The notes: generated from the sequence alone by a model not told the origin. A stretch of 64,000 bases of DNA from G963668655 sp963668655 (GCA_963668655.2 CAXXPQ010000001.1:682001-746000); one strand, 5' to 3'; shown: positions 9,304-18,198, counted from the first letter of the stretch. Program-made: numbers and translations.

Positions 9304-9382
9304 TCAATAGAGGTGCAAATGGAAAACGCCCGGCCTCCGGTCGGGAAAACGGATGGAACGGATCTTTCGTTTAATCTATTGA
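9304..9382 (+). promoter_or_regulatory. Inverted repeat upstream of the peroxiredoxin gene
   Basis: TCAATAGA (9304-9311) and TCTATTGA (9375-9382) are exact inverted copies about 60 bp apart in an AT-rich stretch ahead of the gene. They could be paired operator half-sites for a redox regulator, or chance. No regulator gene is adjacent. Confidence 0.25.
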
Positions 9383-9407
9383 AATTTATAACGGACAGGA
9401 GATGACC

Positions 9408-9995
9408 ATGAGCACCAATCTCGTCGGAAACAAGGCCCCGGAATTTCAGTTGGAAGGCGTAATCAACGGCCAGTTCGAAAACTTCAAGCTGCCGCATACG
9501 GACGGTAAATGGACGCTGTTGCTGTTCTATCCGCTGGATTTCACCTTCGTCTGCCCCACGGAAATCATCGCTTTCAGCGATGCCGCCGATAAATTCAAGG
9601 AAATCGGTGTGCAGGTCTACGGTGTCAGCGTGGACAGCGCCTTCAGCCATCTGCACTGGACGCAGACGGCGCGCGCCGAAGGCGGCGTGGGCAAGTTGAA
9701 TTTCCCGCTTCTGGCCGACATCAACAAGGAAGTCACCGACCTCTTCGGGATCAACGCCGGGGGCGTGGCGCTTCGCGGACTGTTCCTCATCGACGAGGAA
9801 GGCATCGTGCAGCATGCCACCATCAACAATCTTTCGGTCGGTCGCAACGTGGAGGAAACCCTGCGTACGGTACAGGCTTTCCAGCACACCAAGAAAAGCG
9901 GCGAGGTCTGCCCGGCCAACTGGACGCCCGGCGCGGACACCATGAAGCCCGATCCCGACGGTCTGAAGAGCTATTCGAGCAAAACCTACAAGTAA
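9408..9995 (+). CDS. 2-Cys peroxiredoxin, AhpC/Prx1 type
   Basis: 195-aa thiol peroxidase that reduces hydrogen peroxide and organic peroxides in the cytoplasm. The peroxidatic cysteine is Cys49 in FVCPTE, and the resolving cysteine is Cys168 in GEVCPANW, in the typical 2-Cys position. The C-terminus SYSSKTYK resembles the YF-type tail seen in over-oxidation-sensitive enzymes but lacks the canonical YF motif. AGGAG at 9397-9401 abuts an ATG at 9402, so I prefer the second ATG at 9408, six bases downstream. It is a single-gene unit closed by a clear terminator. No ahpF or reductase is adjacent; electrons probably come from thioredoxin. Confidence 0.95.
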   Translation: MSTNLVGNKAPEFQLEGVINGQFENFKLPHTDGKWTLLLFYPLDFTFVCPTEIIAFSDAADKFKEIGVQVYGVSVDSAFSHLHWTQTARAEGGVGKLNFPLLADINKEVTDLFGINAGGVALRGLFLIDEEGIVQHATINNLSVGRNVEETLRTVQAFQHTKKSGEVCPANWTPGADTMKPDPDGLKSYSSKTYK

Positions 9996-10055
9996 ATCCA
10001 GTCCATCGGCCCGAAATTCCTTTTCCGGCCGACGCTTCCCTTTCAACATCAACCC

Positions 10056-10083
10056 CCGACCCTGCAAAGGGTCGGTTTTCTTT
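10056..10083 (+). terminator. Rho-independent terminator of the peroxiredoxin gene
   Basis: CCGACCCT (10056-10063), loop GCAA, AGGGTCGG (10068-10075), then TTTTCTTT. A perfect 8-bp stem with a U-rich tail. Confidence 0.92.
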
Positions 10084-10204
10084 ACGGATGCATCATCCTT
10101 TTTCACACCCAAACCCATCGCCTTCCGGAGGCGATTCAGGGACAGGGAAAACGGATTCGGATCGCCACGACGTTTATCACTCCTGAAAGATTATAATTAT
10201 TCCC

Positions 10205-10233
10205 TTGACTTATGGCCAGGCAAGGATTACATT
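10205..10233 (+). promoter_or_regulatory. Sigma-70-type promoter of the DEAD-box helicase gene
   Basis: TTGACT (10205-10210), a 17-base spacer and TACATT (10228-10233). It places transcription start near 10240 and leaves a 5' leader of about 140 nt before the likely start codon. A 7-bp hairpin (10117-10135) lies upstream of it. Confidence 0.6.
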
Positions 10234-10379
10234 GCCATCAACCGCAGGCGATCCTCCAGCGAATCCGCGTGATTCCTCACGCTTCTGGGCCACGAATAAA
10301 TCTCCCCAGACTATCATCGATGCAGGCCGCGTTTGCCGTCTACCTTGGACGAATCAAGGCAACGAATAGGTATATTTCT

Positions 10380-11702
10380 ATGCAATTCGAAGAATTCCGT
10401 TTTTCCAACACCCTACTGAAGGCCATCCATCACCAGGGGTACGAAACCCCGACGAAAATCCAGGAGTTGGCCATCCCCCACGTATTGAAAGGAGAGGATG
10501 TCATGGGCTGCGCCCAGACCGGAACCGGCAAGACGGCCGCTTTCGCGCTTCCGGTCCTCCACCGTCTCAACCATCCCGGCTCGCGACACGGGAAAAGGCG
10601 CATCCGTGTTCTGACGCTCGCTCCCACCCGGGAACTGGCCTCCCAGATCGGGCAGAGTTTCCAGGATTTCGGTCGGACTCTCGGATTCCATTCCACGGTG
10701 ATCTTCGGAGGCGTCAGCCAGTATTCCCAGACCCAGGCGCTTCAGAGAGGCGTGGACATCCTGGCGGCCACTCCCGGTCGGCTGCTTGATCTGATGAACC
10801 AGGGCTATGTCGATCTCTCCCGCATCGAGGTGCTCGTTCTGGACGAGGCCGATCGCATGCTGGACATGGGCTTCATCCACGACATTCGCCGCGTCGTCGC
10901 GGAAATCCCCCGGGAAAGGCAAACCCTGCTCTTTTCCGCGACCCTGGATCCCGGAATCGTGAAACTGGCGAAAGGCATCCTGAACGAACCGGTGCGGGTG
11001 GATGTCACTCCGCCGGCGACCACGGTGGAACGCATCGATCAGTCCGTCTTTTTCGTCGAACGTTACGACAAAATCGGGCTGCTGACACACCTGCTGAAAG
11101 ACGACGCCATGGCCCGCACCCTGGTGTTCACGCGAACCAAGCACGGCGCGGATAAGGTCGTGCGCAAACTGGACCAGGCGTCCATCGGTGCAGTGGCCAT
11201 TCACGGCAACAAGTCCCAGAACAAGCGGGAACAGGCCCTGGATGCGTTCAAACGCGGGAAGTTCCGGGTGCTGGTGGCCACGGATATCGCCTCCCGGGGG
11301 CTGGATATCGATCAGGTGACCCACGTGGTGAACTTCGATCTGCCCAACGAGCCGGAGGCGTATGTCCACCGCATCGGGCGCACCGGGCGCGCGGGCGCTT
11401 CGGGAATCGCGCTGTCTTTCTGCGGATCGGACGAACGCAATCTGCTTTCCGTCATCGAACGACTGATCGGACAGCGTTTGTACGTCGCCAAGAAACCGAA
11501 AATCCAGGAAACGGATATTCGGAAAACCGATGGAATCCCGGAATATTCCGCCGCTACGCCGAGCGCCGGGCGGGGTTCCGATTCGAATCGGGCGAAGGAG
11601 GATTCTCCGCGCGTGTACCGCAAACGAGGCCCGTCCCGGCGCTCCAACCGCTCCGGTTTCCGCCGTTCGCAGCGTAACGCATCCTGCGGAACAGCTCCGT
11701 AA
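10380..11702 (+). CDS. DEAD-box ATP-dependent RNA helicase, RhlE-like
   Basis: 440-aa RNA helicase. Motifs in order: Q motif region GYETPTKIQELAIP, Walker A AQTGTGKT, PTRELASQ, VLDEADRMLDMG, SAT, VFTRTKHGADK, ATDIASRGLDI and HRIGRTGRAG. The C-terminal 60-70 residues are basic and probably bind RNA. These enzymes unwind short RNA duplexes in ribosome assembly and mRNA decay. The frame is open back to an ATG at 10212, but that lies inside the promoter, and the Q motif spacing fits a start at 10380. The weak ribosome site and long leader suggest post-transcriptional control, as known for cold-induced DEAD-box genes. Confidence 0.93.
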   Translation: MQFEEFRFSNTLLKAIHHQGYETPTKIQELAIPHVLKGEDVMGCAQTGTGKTAAFALPVLHRLNHPGSRHGKRRIRVLTLAPTRELASQIGQSFQDFGRTLGFHSTVIFGGVSQYSQTQALQRGVDILAATPGRLLDLMNQGYVDLSRIEVLVLDEADRMLDMGFIHDIRRVVAEIPRERQTLLFSATLDPGIVKLAKGILNEPVRVDVTPPATTVERIDQSVFFVERYDKIGLLTHLLKDDAMARTLVFTRTKHGADKVVRKLDQASIGAVAIHGNKSQNKREQALDAFKRGKFRVLVATDIASRGLDIDQVTHVVNFDLPNEPEAYVHRIGRTGRAGASGIALSFCGSDERNLLSVIERLIGQRLYVAKKPKIQETDIRKTDGIPEYSAATPSAGRGSDSNRAKEDSPRVYRKRGPSRRSNRSGFRRSQRNASCGTAP

Positions 11703-11737
11703 ACCTCGCTTTGGCTCTTTTCTCTTCCGCTTCATCC

Positions 11738-11766
11738 AAAGCCTCCGCTCTCGCGGGGGCTTTTTT
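11738..11766 (+). terminator. Rho-independent terminator of the helicase gene
   Basis: AAGCCTCCGC (11739-11748), loop TCTC, GCGGGGGCTT (11753-11762), then TTTT. A ten-pair stem with one G-U pair. Confidence 0.92.
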
Positions 11767-11962
11767 CATTGAAGCCACTCCGCTGCAAAAGCCCGTTCGT
11801 CAGGTGAAATGGACGGGGAGGTCCGGGGTGTCAGGATGGCTTGACAATCAATGAAAGACGCTGAACGTCTGAATTCGCCCGCCACTCACTATCTTATTGA
11901 AATTATAGAAGTATTTTCTTGAAAAGGTGAATCGGCCAAGGCGGGCGTTTCGGCATGACTTT

Positions 11963-11971
11963 TGCTATAAT
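11963..11971 (+). promoter_or_regulatory. Extended -10 promoter of the Cys-rich lipoprotein gene
   Basis: TGC followed by TATAAT at 11966-11971, a consensus -10 with the extended TGn element. No good -35 is visible. It gives a 5' leader of about 65 nt. The 11767-11960 stretch upstream is AT-rich with no gene. Confidence 0.6.
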
Positions 11972-12040
11972 GTTCAACGTGGAAATTTGCGGCATTTTCG
12001 AAAAGCATTGCGAGACGGCAATCAAGCACGGAGAAATCCC

Positions 12041-15000
12041 ATGGCGAGTATTTCGACGGTCAAACGGTTTGGACTGCTTCTTCTGGTTCTGGCCGCCGGA
12101 TCCTGTTCGGGACCGGCCAGTTACGATTCCCTGTTCGGGGACGATCTCTGTGTGAGCCAGGAGGATTGCGAGGACGGCAGAATCTGCGTGAACGGCTATT
12201 GCGTTCCGGATCCGGGCGGAGACTTCGATTTCTCCACCGACGGCGACGACCCGGACGGCGATGTTCCCACGGACGGGGACGACCCGGACGGGGATTCGGA
12301 TTTCGATCCGGACATGACGCCGTTTTCCTGCCAGGAACTGAGCGGAATGTGCGTGGGCGACGACAATTGTCCGGAAGGCATGCGCCCCCATTACGATCCG
12401 GCCGGATGCGCGGAGCCCAAACCCATGTGCTGCCTGCCGGAATCCGAAACGCTTTGCGAACTCTACGGCGGATATTGCGAGGGAGCCGAGGCTTCCGCCT
12501 GCTATCGCCCGGGTTACGGCATGAACGCGCAGGATCCCATGGGATGCGATGAACAAGGGGGATTCTGCTGCCTGCCCACCACGGACTGCGTTCCGGATGG
12601 CGAGGTCGGCACGTTCAATCAGGATGTCTGCTGTCCCGGGCTGATTCAGATCGGGGCCGTTTTCCTGGCCGATGAAAACGATATTCATTCCAATTGCATC
12701 GATGCGCCCTGCGACTGCTTTGTCTGCTCCCGCTGCGGAAACGGCGTCTGCGGAGCCGGGGAGAGTCATTGCAATTGCGAGGCCGATTGCCCGCCGCCTC
12801 AGACGTACTGCACCACCGACGCCGATTGCGGCGAGAGCTATTGCGAGGAAACGGTCAACGGCCAGTGCCTCCAGTACGATCCTTCCTGCGAACAAGGCGC
12901 CTGCCATCCGAATATGGGATCCCACGAATCCTCGCTCTGCCTGGTGGATACCTGCGCGCCTTTCGCCTGCCAGATGGGCGACCTGATCTATCACGATTGC
13001 TGGGACGGCTCCCAGGTGGTGGTCTGCGAATGCCTGGGCGGCGGCGGCTGGAAGTGCGAGGAAGACCCGGACAGTCTCTGCCCGGAGGAGCCGGAGTGCG
13101 GCGTCGGCCAGGAAATCCCCTTCCAGTGCCCCACCGGGGAATGGGTGACCGACTGCGTGTGCGAGGGCGGTGAATGCAAACCCTTCTGCGACAACATCGG
13201 CACGCGCCAGGAAGGCTGGTACGATTCCTGCGGCGGCGGCCTGCTGAGTTACGCCCTCTGCGGGGTCTGCCAGGCCCAGTGCCGCCGGATGGGCAGCGCG
13301 GAGGAAGGCTGGTACGACGCCTGCACCGGCCAGGCGCTCCGCATGGATGCCTGCACTCCCCATTGGGAATGCGCGGACAATCCCCTGAGCCAGTGTCGCA
13401 CCGATCCCACCCAGTGCGAGAATCTGGGCGGTTACTGCGCGGCCGAGGGCGAGATCTGTCCGCCCACCTGGGCCGGAAGCACGGACGCCCTGCTCGGCTG
13501 TCCGTTCGCCTGCTGCCTGCCCAACGTGGACAACGACTGCGAGCGCAACGAGGGCTTCTGTTCCGACGCGTCCACCGGATGTCCCCTGGGCTCCAAAGCG
13601 GTGGAGATGGATTGCTCCGGCTCCCGGACGTGCTGCATCGCGGAATTTCCCTTCTGCAACGAGGCCGGTGGAAGTTGTTTCGATCCCGAATACGCCTGCC
13701 CTCCGGGCTGGTTTCCCGCCTCCGGCGTTCCTTTCGTCTGCGCCGATGGAGGTTTCTGCTGCTTCCCCGAAGAGACCAATCCCTGCACCGACGCCGGGGG
13801 CGTCTGCTCTTATGCCAACCAGGGCTGCCCGGTGGGTCATGAAATCTCGTCTCTGAACTGTGGTGACGACGATTCGATCTGCTGCATGCCCTCCGGGGAG
13901 AACGAATGCGAACGATGGGGCGGCTATTGCGAAAGCTACGCCAACCCCTGCGCATGGGGCTTTACGGACATCTCCTATCCGGCCGGGTGCCTGGGCTCGG
14001 AACGCTGCTGCATTCCCGAAGGTCCGAACTGTTACGACGACAGCGATTGCGGCGAGTCTTCCTGTTACGAGTACGGCTGGGTGGACGCCGAGGATCCTGC
14101 CGAACCCTGGCCGACCACCTGTGTCGAAACCTATCCCTACTGCGAAGACGGCTATTGCGGATCGTATGAGGAAATTCACGAAAGTTCCTCGTGCATCGAC
14201 GGCCGATGCCTTCCCTACCCCGCGTACTGTTCCGATATCGGCGGGGCTTGTTACTGGCAATGTCCGGATGGCACCGTTCCCGTCTACGAAGACTCTTTCC
14301 AGGATTGCGGACAGCGATATTGCTGCGTGCCCATGGAGGCGAGCTGTGAAGAGGCGGGCGGCTTCTGCATCGGCTGGGGACCGCAATGCCCGTCCGACAC
14401 TTACGTGGATTGGGAGCATCCCTGCGAATACGGCCAGTGCTGCATGCCGTACGAGGAACCGGAGTGTTACGTCGATTCCGATTGCGGACGGCAGGAGTGT
14501 TATACGTACGACAGCGATTACGGCGCCTGTACGGAAGCCATTCCATACTGCGAAGGGGGCCGCTGCGCCTATTATGAAATCTATTTCGACAACGCCGCGT
14601 GCGGCCCGGACGGGCAGTGCTATGAGATCGGCGCGGATTGCCAGGACGCCGGCGGCACCTGTTTCCTGGGCCTTGCCTCCTGTCCCCAGGGGTACGAATC
14701 GCGTCCCGGAGAATGGGAATGCAACTATAACGCCATCTGCTGCTTCGAAGAAAACACGGTATACGACTGCGACCGCATCGGCGGTTTCTGCTCCGGATAC
14801 GGGCAGGGCTGTCCTCCGTATACGGAGTACGAGCCGAACGGCGCGTGTCCGGTGGGCGAAGGATCCTGCTGCCGGGAGGTGGCTCCGAATTACTGCGAGG
14901 ACATGGGCGGTTTCTGCTCCGGATACAATCAGCCCTGCCCTCCGGGAACCCAGGTGGAATACGATTACTGGTGCGCCGACGGCGGCGGCAACTGCTGCGT

Positions 15001-16015
15001 CCCGATGGAGGAAAACATCTGCGAGATGGAAGGCGGCGTCTGCTTCGACAACAATTATTGCCCGGACGATATGGAGCCGGTGTACCTGCCGTGCGGGGAT
15101 ACGGACGGCCTTTGCTGCATTCCCCGGGAAGTCAACGAATGCGAAGACATGGGCGGGTTCTGCCGTTCCTATAACTATGCCTGCCCCAGCGGGTACGAAG
15201 ACGCGCCCTACGGCGGGTGCAACGAAGGCTACGCCCGTTGTTGCGCCCCGGCGGAAACCGTCGAATGCGAGGAACAGGGCGGCTACTGCTCCCGGCCCAC
15301 CAACGGCTGTCGCGACGGCTACCAGCCGATGAACGACTCCATGGGATGTGAGTATCCCAATCGGCTCTGCTGTCTGAGGGGAGGAAATTTCTGCAGTTCC
15401 GACCGGGATTGCGGCGAATCGAAATGCGACATGGACGCCGACGGCGGCTGTGTTCAGTATTATCCGTATTGCGGAGAGGACGGCATTTGTCGCGAGGAGA
15501 CGGAAACCATGTACCCGGCTTTCTGCGACGGCGAATGGTGCGTGCCGGGCGAATGCATGCCGGGCGACGAACAATGGCACCATTGTCCCGACGGCCTATC
15601 TTTCCCCTGGTGCTGGTGCACGGAGCAGGGAACCTGGGATTGCATGACGGACGATCCGGACGAAATGTGCGGACCCGTGGAGGTTAATTGCGAGGATGAC
15701 CTGAACGGCTACTGCGGAAGCTGGGGGTCGGACTGCCTGGAAGGTTTCGTGGAAGAACCCGACGCTGTTTGCGACGGATTCTGCATCGGCGGATGCAAGT
15801 GCTGCGCTCCGGATCCGAACCTGATCTGCACGCAACTGGGCGGCTATTGCAACATGAGTTTCGGCGGCTGCGACAACGGGTACATCGAAGCGCCGTTCAA
15901 CGCCGGATGTCCGAACATTTTCGGCTTCCAGATCGATTGCTGCGTCCCGGGACTCTTCCCTATGTCCGAAAACCCCGACTCCGTTCCGACCCTGATGAGC
16001 GGCGAGACGGAATGA
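12041..16015 (+). CDS. Large cysteine-rich modular lipoprotein
   Basis: 1324 aa. The signal peptide ends AAGSC (lipidation at about residue 22), then an acidic DGD linker at about residues 65-90. The rest is a mosaic of two small disulfide modules. Module A occurs about 17 times with six cysteines: C-x3-GG-x-C, a CP-x-G turn, a single C, then CC-x-P. Module B occurs four times and begins with DCGES/DCGRQ, followed by C, a PYC/PSC and a further C. The total is well over 100 cysteines, so the protein is presumably folded outside the cytoplasm with many disulfides. I know no family name for module A; WAP-like or other knottin folds are possible. Function unknown; a rigid surface stalk or adhesin is a guess. 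GGAG at 12030-12033 supports the start. Confidence 0.85.
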   Translation: MASISTVKRFGLLLLVLAAGSCSGPASYDSLFGDDLCVSQEDCEDGRICVNGYCVPDPGGDFDFSTDGDDPDGDVPTDGDDPDGDSDFDPDMTPFSCQELSGMCVGDDNCPEGMRPHYDPAGCAEPKPMCCLPESETLCELYGGYCEGAEASACYRPGYGMNAQDPMGCDEQGGFCCLPTTDCVPDGEVGTFNQDVCCPGLIQIGAVFLADENDIHSNCIDAPCDCFVCSRCGNGVCGAGESHCNCEADCPPPQTYCTTDADCGESYCEETVNGQCLQYDPSCEQGACHPNMGSHESSLCLVDTCAPFACQMGDLIYHDCWDGSQVVVCECLGGGGWKCEEDPDSLCPEEPECGVGQEIPFQCPTGEWVTDCVCEGGECKPFCDNIGTRQEGWYDSCGGGLLSYALCGVCQAQCRRMGSAEEGWYDACTGQALRMDACTPHWECADNPLSQCRTDPTQCENLGGYCAAEGEICPPTWAGSTDALLGCPFACCLPNVDNDCERNEGFCSDASTGCPLGSKAVEMDCSGSRTCCIAEFPFCNEAGGSCFDPEYACPPGWFPASGVPFVCADGGFCCFPEETNPCTDAGGVCSYANQGCPVGHEISSLNCGDDDSICCMPSGENECERWGGYCESYANPCAWGFTDISYPAGCLGSERCCIPEGPNCYDDSDCGESSCYEYGWVDAEDPAEPWPTTCVETYPYCEDGYCGSYEEIHESSSCIDGRCLPYPAYCSDIGGACYWQCPDGTVPVYEDSFQDCGQRYCCVPMEASCEEAGGFCIGWGPQCPSDTYVDWEHPCEYGQCCMPYEEPECYVDSDCGRQECYTYDSDYGACTEAIPYCEGGRCAYYEIYFDNAACGPDGQCYEIGADCQDAGGTCFLGLASCPQGYESRPGEWECNYNAICCFEENTVYDCDRIGGFCSGYGQGCPPYTEYEPNGACPVGEGSCCREVAPNYCEDMGGFCSGYNQPCPPGTQVEYDYWCADGGGNCCVPMEENICEMEGGVCFDNNYCPDDMEPVYLPCGDTDGLCCIPREVNECEDMGGFCRSYNYACPSGYEDAPYGGCNEGYARCCAPAETVECEEQGGYCSRPTNGCRDGYQPMNDSMGCEYPNRLCCLRGGNFCSSDRDCGESKCDMDADGGCVQYYPYCGEDGICREETETMYPAFCDGEWCVPGECMPGDEQWHHCPDGLSFPWCWCTEQGTWDCMTDDPDEMCGPVEVNCEDDLNGYCGSWGSDCLEGFVEEPDAVCDGFCIGGCKCCAPDPNLICTQLGGYCNMSFGGCDNGYIEAPFNAGCPNIFGFQIDCCVPGLFPMSENPDSVPTLMSGETE

Positions 16016-16078
16016 TGAACGCAAGAAAACGCCGATGACCGGCGAGGGCGTCTCCGGCCGGTCCTAACCGCCACAAAA

Positions 16079-16120
16079 AACGGGGCGTTCCCATCTGGGA
16101 GCGCCCCGTTCGCGTTTTTC
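16079..16120. terminator. Bidirectional terminator between convergent genes
   Basis: AACGGGGCG (16079-16087) pairs with CGCCCCGTT (16102-16110), and the inner bases TTCCCA and TGGGAG continue the stem. It is flanked by an A-run on the left and a T-run on the right, so it can serve both converging genes. Confidence 0.9.
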
Positions 16121-16159
16121 ATTCAGCTACGAAGCTTCGTCGGATGGATGTCCTCCGTC

Positions 16160-17653
16160 CTACCGGCGTTCTTCCGGAGCGTCCGGGTTCGGGAACTCCG
16201 CCGGTTCGCAGGCGGAGGCGTTTTCCATCCCCAGAAGATCTCCCAGGGAGAAGCATTTATACGGCTGCGCCGGAATGGGCACCGTTCCCGCCGCCACCCA
16301 GAACAGGAGTTTCGCCGGGTCGAACAGAACCATGTGCATGGGACCGTTGGTCCCGATTCCGGCGTTGTTGTCCACGTTGGCCTCGTTCCAGGGGGCGGAG
16401 ACGCCCGTGCGCGGGTTCACCCGGTCGCGCATCACCGCGATGACCTTGGCCGGATCCAAATCTCCGTAGAGAGAGTCCTGTCCGTTCGGCGGGATCAGTT
16501 GCGAAAGCCGTTCCCAGCGCATCAGGCTGGAATCCGGATAATCCTGGCTCTGCGGCAGATCGTAATCCACCATGCCGGGATCTTCGAAGTGGTTGCTGGT
16601 GAAGACGTAGCCGTCCGTGAGCGTGCGTTCCGCCATGTGCTTGCCGGTCATTTCGAACACCGAGCCCTCCCCGGTCTCGCCGTCGGCGAACACCAGCATT
16701 TCCGAAGACATGTGCGGCTCGCCCGCCAGGAAAGCGCGCACGTCGGCCATGCTTTCGGCCGAGGCGATGATCTCGCCCAGCATCTGTGCGTGGCTGCGGC
16801 CCGTCTCGTTCTTTTCCGTGTCGTCCACCGGATCCGCCTCATGGCTGACGCCCGTGATGCCCGCCGCATTCATGCTGGTGTAAGGACTCAGATTCAGAGG
16901 GAAACCCACATACACATGGGGCACGCCGCCCGAAGGCTGGCGCACGAAAATCACCGGGTTGGCGTGAATGATGCTGATATCCATGCCGCTCCAGTCCAGG
17001 TTGCGGGCGTGATAGAGCCGCCCGTCCGCCGTGGCGTCGCCGGAGACGATCAGGCTGGTGCAGCCCGGGCCATCGACCTCACGCCGCTTGAAGGAGGGAA
17101 TGTTCTCCAGCATCACGTCGCCGAAGTTGAGGATCAGGCAATAGGTCATGGTCAACCCGGTGCCCTCGGCGGCGTCCACCAGCCCCTGGCATTCCTGCAA
17201 AAGACTCGGATAGCTGTTGGCCTCCGCCATTTCCACCAGGCCCAGGCCCTCCGCCAGGCTGGCCAGCATACGCAGTTGATTGTCCGCCTCCACGAACTCG
17301 ATGGCTTCCTTGATGGTATCGTACAGCAGTTCTCCCTGCTGATATCCCATTTCGTACGGCGTGCCGTGCAGCCAGACCACCGTAAAGCCGTTCATTTTCT
17401 CCGTGTGCGCCTCGATGTAATCCGCTTCCTCTTCCGCGTCGCCGTCCGTTTCTGCATCGCCATCGATCGCTTCCATGTCGCCGTCCATTTCGCCGTCGCC
17501 ATCCGGAACCTCGGTATCGCCGTCGGGAGATTCCGTGTCGCCGTCCACGTCCTCGTTTCCATCGTCATCGCTGCAAGCAGGCAAAAACGCCAGCGTAAGA
17601 AGCAGCAGCAGTACGCCCACGAGTTTCCAGAATGCCGGTTTGCCTGTCTTCAT
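16160..17653 (-). CDS. C45-type Ntn-hydrolase lipoprotein
   Basis: 497 aa. The signal peptide ends LAFLPAC, followed by an acidic linker (DGDTE/DGDGEMDGD type, about residues 25-70). The body matches the C45 family of self-cleaving N-terminal nucleophile hydrolases, related to acyl-CoA:6-aminopenicillanate acyltransferase. It has the N-terminal GTPYEMGYQQGELL segment and the site GPGCTSLIV, then ADGRLYHARNLDW. The cysteine in GCTS is the expected cleavage site and nucleophile. It probably hydrolyses an amide or acyl bond of a small molecule at the cell surface; the substrate cannot be read. The start at 17653 is chosen for the signal peptide and AGGA just upstream; an earlier ATG at 17707 would add 18 residues. 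Confidence 0.82.
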   Translation of the reverse strand: MKTGKPAFWKLVGVLLLLLTLAFLPACSDDDGNEDVDGDTESPDGDTEVPDGDGEMDGDMEAIDGDAETDGDAEEEADYIEAHTEKMNGFTVVWLHGTPYEMGYQQGELLYDTIKEAIEFVEADNQLRMLASLAEGLGLVEMAEANSYPSLLQECQGLVDAAEGTGLTMTYCLILNFGDVMLENIPSFKRREVDGPGCTSLIVSGDATADGRLYHARNLDWSGMDISIIHANPVIFVRQPSGGVPHVYVGFPLNLSPYTSMNAAGITGVSHEADPVDDTEKNETGRSHAQMLGEIIASAESMADVRAFLAGEPHMSSEMLVFADGETGEGSVFEMTGKHMAERTLTDGYVFTSNHFEDPGMVDYDLPQSQDYPDSSLMRWERLSQLIPPNGQDSLYGDLDPAKVIAVMRDRVNPRTGVSAPWNEANVDNNAGIGTNGPMHMVLFDPAKLLFWVAAGTVPIPAQPYKCFSLGDLLGMENASACEPAEFPNPDAPEERR

Positions 17654-17712
17654 GTTTTTTTCCTGCCTTCGTTGATGTGCCGTTTTCGAAATGAAATCTC
17701 TTCGCACCCATC

Positions 17713-17740
17713 ATTATGGCCAAACCGCGTGGTTCGTCAA
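17713..17740 (-). promoter_or_regulatory. Sigma-70-type promoter of the C45 lipoprotein gene
   Basis: Read on the minus strand: TTGACG (17740-17735), a 16-base spacer and CATAAT (17718-17713). The same -10 and spacing are found before the lipoprotein at 48796. Confidence 0.65.
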
Positions 17741-17801
17741 GGTTCCCCCTCGTCTTCCGGATTTTTTCCATCGCATTCGCCCCGGAGAAACCATGTGTGC
17801 T

Positions 17802-18142
17802 CGGTCTGGCATGGATTTTTGCAAGCGGCACGCCTTTTGCTCCGGCATGGGGATTGCGTTCCGGTTTGTTGAATGAAATTAGCGGTTTGCAATCTTCATG
17901 CCGGTTGCAAAAGGCGTGCCGCGCCGGTTTTGCGGGAAACAACCTTGCCGCCTTCGGTATGGGTGCGGCCGAACAGACGCCGCGTTTTCGCCGGAACGGC
18001 GAAAACGCCCCCGAAACCGTCTGTTTCGGGGGCGCGGGAACCCGCTTCGCGGATTCCCGCGCGGCGTTCGAATCTCGATCCGCTGGGAAGATTTGCGTTT
18101 TTGGGTTTCCTGCAAAACCTCCGCAAAAACCATGCCAGACCG
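17802..18142 (+). repeat. Structured intergenic repeat element, copy 1
   Basis: 341-bp element bounded by inverted repeats: CGGTCTGGCATGG-A-TTTTTGC (17802-17822) and GCAAAAACCATGCCAGACCG (18123-18142), one bulged base apart from perfect. Inside are two branches. Stem 2 pairs 17825-17857 with 17889-17922 (GGCACGCCTTTTGC with GCAAAAGGCGTGCC, then GCATG and GATTGC) around a 31-nt loop. Stem 3 pairs GGTTTTGCGGGAAAC (17926-17940) with GTTTCCTGCAAAACC (18105-18119). Stem 3 encloses three back-to-back hairpins: 17982-18008 (12 bp, loop GAA), 18007-18033 (11 bp, loop CGTCT) and 18032-18062 (9+4 bp). The ends of neighbouring hairpins overlap by one or two bases. Nearly the whole element can pair. Stems 2 and 3 are fully paired only in plus-strand RNA, through G-U pairs. 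No protein is encoded. See copy 2 at 31334-31614. Confidence 0.85.
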
Positions 18143-18198
18143 GAGGGGGTTGCATATGTTCGGGAGGGGCGGGGGGAAAGATCGCCCGTGGTTTTTTG

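Noticed and set aside
7569..10118. 849-codon minus-strand frame opposite the lipase and peroxiredoxin genes
   Set aside because: Shadow of the DGD/EPE-coding repeat and the peroxiredoxin gene; no start signals or domains.
10212..10380. Helicase start at 10212
   Set aside because: It lies inside the -35/-10 region and the extra 56 residues have no helicase features.
17802..18142. Element copy 1 as a retron, group II intron or CRISPR array
   Set aside because: No reverse transcriptase, Cas gene or direct-repeat/spacer pattern is present; the only repeats are inverted.
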